A DNA stretch of 64,000 nucleotides from Aquirhabdus parva (GTDB lineage: Bacteria; Pseudomonadota; Gammaproteobacteria; Pseudomonadales; Moraxellaceae): positions 3,516,207 through 3,580,206 of the forward strand of contig NZ_CP031222.1 in NCBI RefSeq assembly GCF_003351745.1. The letters are read 5' to 3'. The position numbers and the translations under genes were made by a program. Under the pieces are notes generated by a model that saw only the letters and a list, made by a program, of their open reading frames with translations, ran no database searches and was not told the origin of the DNA. This document shows, piece by piece, positions 62,603 through 64,000 of this stretch; within the stretch, counting starts at the first letter, position 1, and every line of letters begins with the position of its first letter.

Positions 62603-63478
62603 TTAATGAACTTCAAAATTCAGCAATTTCTTATATTTCGCCAATAACGCTGTCGTATCATGCTGTTCTGGATGAAAATTGGGCCGAAAATAATCAAAGA
62701 GATCCGGTACGATTCGCGACATGAGTCCTTTACGACCACCGTACATCATTTTCATCGCAGGCACCCAATCGCTGGGGCGCATCTTGCCGCGCTGTGCCAT
62801 CAAACGCGCCATAAAGGTGGTATGGACCAAGAACAGCAAGACCATCGCCAGCGCCATCGTAGACGCGCGCGTTGCATAGGCGCGTACGCCTTTGCCATAT
62901 AGTTTTTCATAGACGTTATAAGCCACCGATTTATGCTCGGTTTCTTCTACCGCATGCCACAGCCACATCTTATACATCACAGGACTATGCATAAGCTCAT
63001 GGAGGTCTTCCCGGCGCATCAGCTCAGAGGCGATGGTGGCAGTGAAGTGCTCAAGCGCACAGGTGATCCCCAACTGCAACTTGTTACTCAGATGAAAACG
63101 ATCTGCCAGCCCTAGCACCGAATCGGTCCAGCGCTCTAAGGTATCGACATCATGACCATAGGCTTTACCTGCGGCATTGAACTGGTGATGCTCTTTGGAA
63201 TGCATCGCTTCTTGTCCGATAAAAGCACTGATCTCTTTTTGCATCGCCAAATCATCTTTCAATACGCCTTCATAGCGTACCGAACGTACTGCATCAACAA
63301 AGAACTGCTCGCCAGCAGGGAATAAGGCTGACATCGCCGTTAAGAAAAACGTCACGCCCGCATCATCCGCAGCCCAAAACTCGGGCACGTCTGTGAACTC
63401 AAAATCCATACGTCTGACCGGAAAGCTGGCCTTATATGCCGATGATGAATGACCACTGGTTTTGACTTGTGCGTTCAT
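62603..63478 (-). CDS. PF10118-type predicted metal-dependent hydrolase, second copy
   Basis: A 291-aa protein. The motifs GQEAMHSKEHHQF, ALEHFTATIA and HAVEETEHKSVAYNVYE are the PF10118 pattern. It shares the family architecture with the gene at 24403-25266. Residues about 206-228 form a hydrophobic segment that could anchor it in the membrane. Start at 63478, seven bases after AGGA; 16 further N-terminal residues would need an upstream start without a ribosome binding site. Confidence 0.82.
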   Translation of the reverse strand: MNAQVKTSGHSSSAYKASFPVRRMDFEFTDVPEFWAADDAGVTFFLTAMSALFPAGEQFFVDAVRSVRYEGVLKDDLAMQKEISAFIGQEAMHSKEHHQFNAAGKAYGHDVDTLERWTDSVLGLADRFHLSNKLQLGITCALEHFTATIASELMRREDLHELMHSPVMYKMWLWHAVEETEHKSVAYNVYEKLYGKGVRAYATRASTMALAMVLLFLVHTTFMARLMAQRGKMRPSDWVPAMKMMYGGRKGLMSRIVPDLFDYFRPNFHPEQHDTTALLAKYKKLLNFEVH

Positions 63479-63644
63479 GATGTCTTCCTCAAAGTGTATG
63501 GAAGCCTCATAGATCAACAGCCCCACGATTAAACGCCTGTGTGGTCACTGGATCGACTTCTCACTTGAGTATAAAAAGCCCATGCTTTAAATCACATGGC
63601 GAATAGTGACAATGAATATTTTCTAAAAGTAAGTTTTGGGCACT

Positions 63645-63676
63645 CAAAAAAATGCCGGAAAACAAGTTTCCGGCAT
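63645..63676 (-). terminator. Terminator of the ankyrin gene
   Basis: Minus strand: ten perfect pairs ATGCCGGAAA/TTTCCGGCAT around CTTGT, then a TTTTTTT run. About 27 bases after the stop. Confidence 0.88.
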
Positions 63677-63702
63677 GGATTGATCGAGTACGCGAGAAAA
63701 GC

Positions 63703-64000
63703 TTAGTGAGCAAGAAACTCTGCGGTGGTTTGCGCGCCATGCTTGCGCAGCAGTTCCAGCGTCTCTTTTTCTTCAGGCAGTGCCTGCTCCCAGTCAATCA
63801 GGTCAAAATCAACATCAAAGAACAGGTCACAGATTGAGGACAGAATTGTCATGCCTTCGTCATCACGCTTATTCGGGTCTACTTTATGATCTAATAAGGT
63901 TTGTACGATTGGCACACAAGCCGCGCTTGCCGCATCCCACAGCGGGCCAAAGAACTCTTCCGCATCCCAGAGGTGGAGATTGGCTTTGGCATCGATTAAT
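63703..64000 (-). CDS. Ankyrin-repeat protein, C-terminal part only
   Basis: The frame is open through the right edge, so the N-terminus lies outside. Visible residues include DAKANLHLWDA, FFGPLWDAASAACVPIVQ and LLDHKVDPNKRDDEGMTIL, which is an ankyrin-repeat pattern. The internal GTG near 63915 is not the start. Function unknown. Confidence 0.75.
   Translation of the reverse strand, partial: LIDAKANLHLWDAEEFFGPLWDAASAACVPIVQTLLDHKVDPNKRDDEGMTILSSICDLFFDVDFDLIDWEQALPEEKETLELLRKHGAQTTAEFLAH

Noticed and set aside
1-64000. CRISPR arrays, insertion sequences, rRNA, replication origins
   Set aside because: None seen: no regularly spaced repeats, no transposase-like proteins, no rRNA, and no origin-type box clusters.

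Overview
The window is ordinary bacterial chromosome, by eye about half GC, densely packed with genes and without any transposase, integrase, prophage block, CRISPR array, replication origin or rRNA. The content (gshA, folP-ftsH-rlmE-yhbY, gltX followed by tRNA-Ala and tRNA-Glu, ppc, parC, fadD, pgaBCD, and a paired family of ferritin-like 'metal-dependent hydrolases') points to a gammaproteobacterium. The folP/ftsH/rlmE/yhbY neighbourhood and the general gene set resemble Moraxellaceae (Acinetobacter relatives), though the base composition is higher in GC than typical Acinetobacter. That placement is an inference from gene content and order only.

Layout. 1-1.8 kb: end of gshA and dsbB (thiol chemistry). 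1.85-7.0 kb, minus strand: yidB-like gene, then a tightly overlapped livHMGF-sdhE-ygfX operon. 7.2-10.25 kb: an unusual two-gene unit coding a three-part protein (DUF4214-like + WcbI-like + GSCFA) and an unrecognised four-helix membrane protein. 10.5-12.0 kb: divergent dmeR/dmeF cobalt/nickel exporter pair with a clear RcnR-type operator between them. 12-16.5 kb: folP, ftsH, rlmE (minus) and yhbY (plus). 16.7-19.6 kb: acnA. 19.6-23.2 kb: minus-strand operon of two sister SDR proteins, an AraC-type regulator and a crotonase, facing a GST gene. 24.4-28.5 kb: PF10118 protein, azoR with divergent LysR regulator, OsmC-like protein, pirin. 28.8-33.2 kb: ppc, an orphan YfaP-like (DUF2135) secreted protein and a PlsC-like acyltransferase. 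33.3-36.7 kb: exported tail-collar protein, exported SnoaL-like protein, and an arsR-SRPBCC-RibD/DHFR-like operon with a readable promoter and palindromic operator. 36.8-38.6 kb: gltX-tRNA-Ala-tRNA-Glu. 38.7-48.6 kb: a complete yfaA-yfaT-yfaS-yfaQ-yfaP operon (bacterial alpha-2-macroglobulin type, related to the Pseudomonas mag locus). 48.9-52.2 kb: cbpA-cbpM and maeA. 52.3-58.0 kb: GNAT protein, pgaBCD (no pgaA beside it), a CC0125-type lipoprotein and a small AT-rich gene. 58.1-64 kb: fadD, parC, a second PF10118 protein and the end of an ankyrin-repeat gene.

How the parts fit. Central metabolism (acnA, ppc, maeA, sdhE) and redox/thiol maintenance (gshA, dsbB, GST, azoR, OsmC, pirin) are scattered among envelope functions: YfaA/T/S/Q/P in the periplasm, PgaBCD making exopolysaccharide, and the WcbI-GSCFA protein, which is probably a carbohydrate-modifying enzyme. 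The most interesting loci are the WcbI-GSCFA fusion with its membrane partner, and the yfa operon. In the latter, YfaQ shows a transpeptidase-like SxxK module, a SpoIID-like module and an HEXXH motif in one chain, YfaT looks like an NlpC/P60 hydrolase, and YfaS keeps the CxEQ thioester. A second YfaP paralogue lies about 7 kb away. Several strong inverted repeats in intergenic regions are listed; most are of unknown role.
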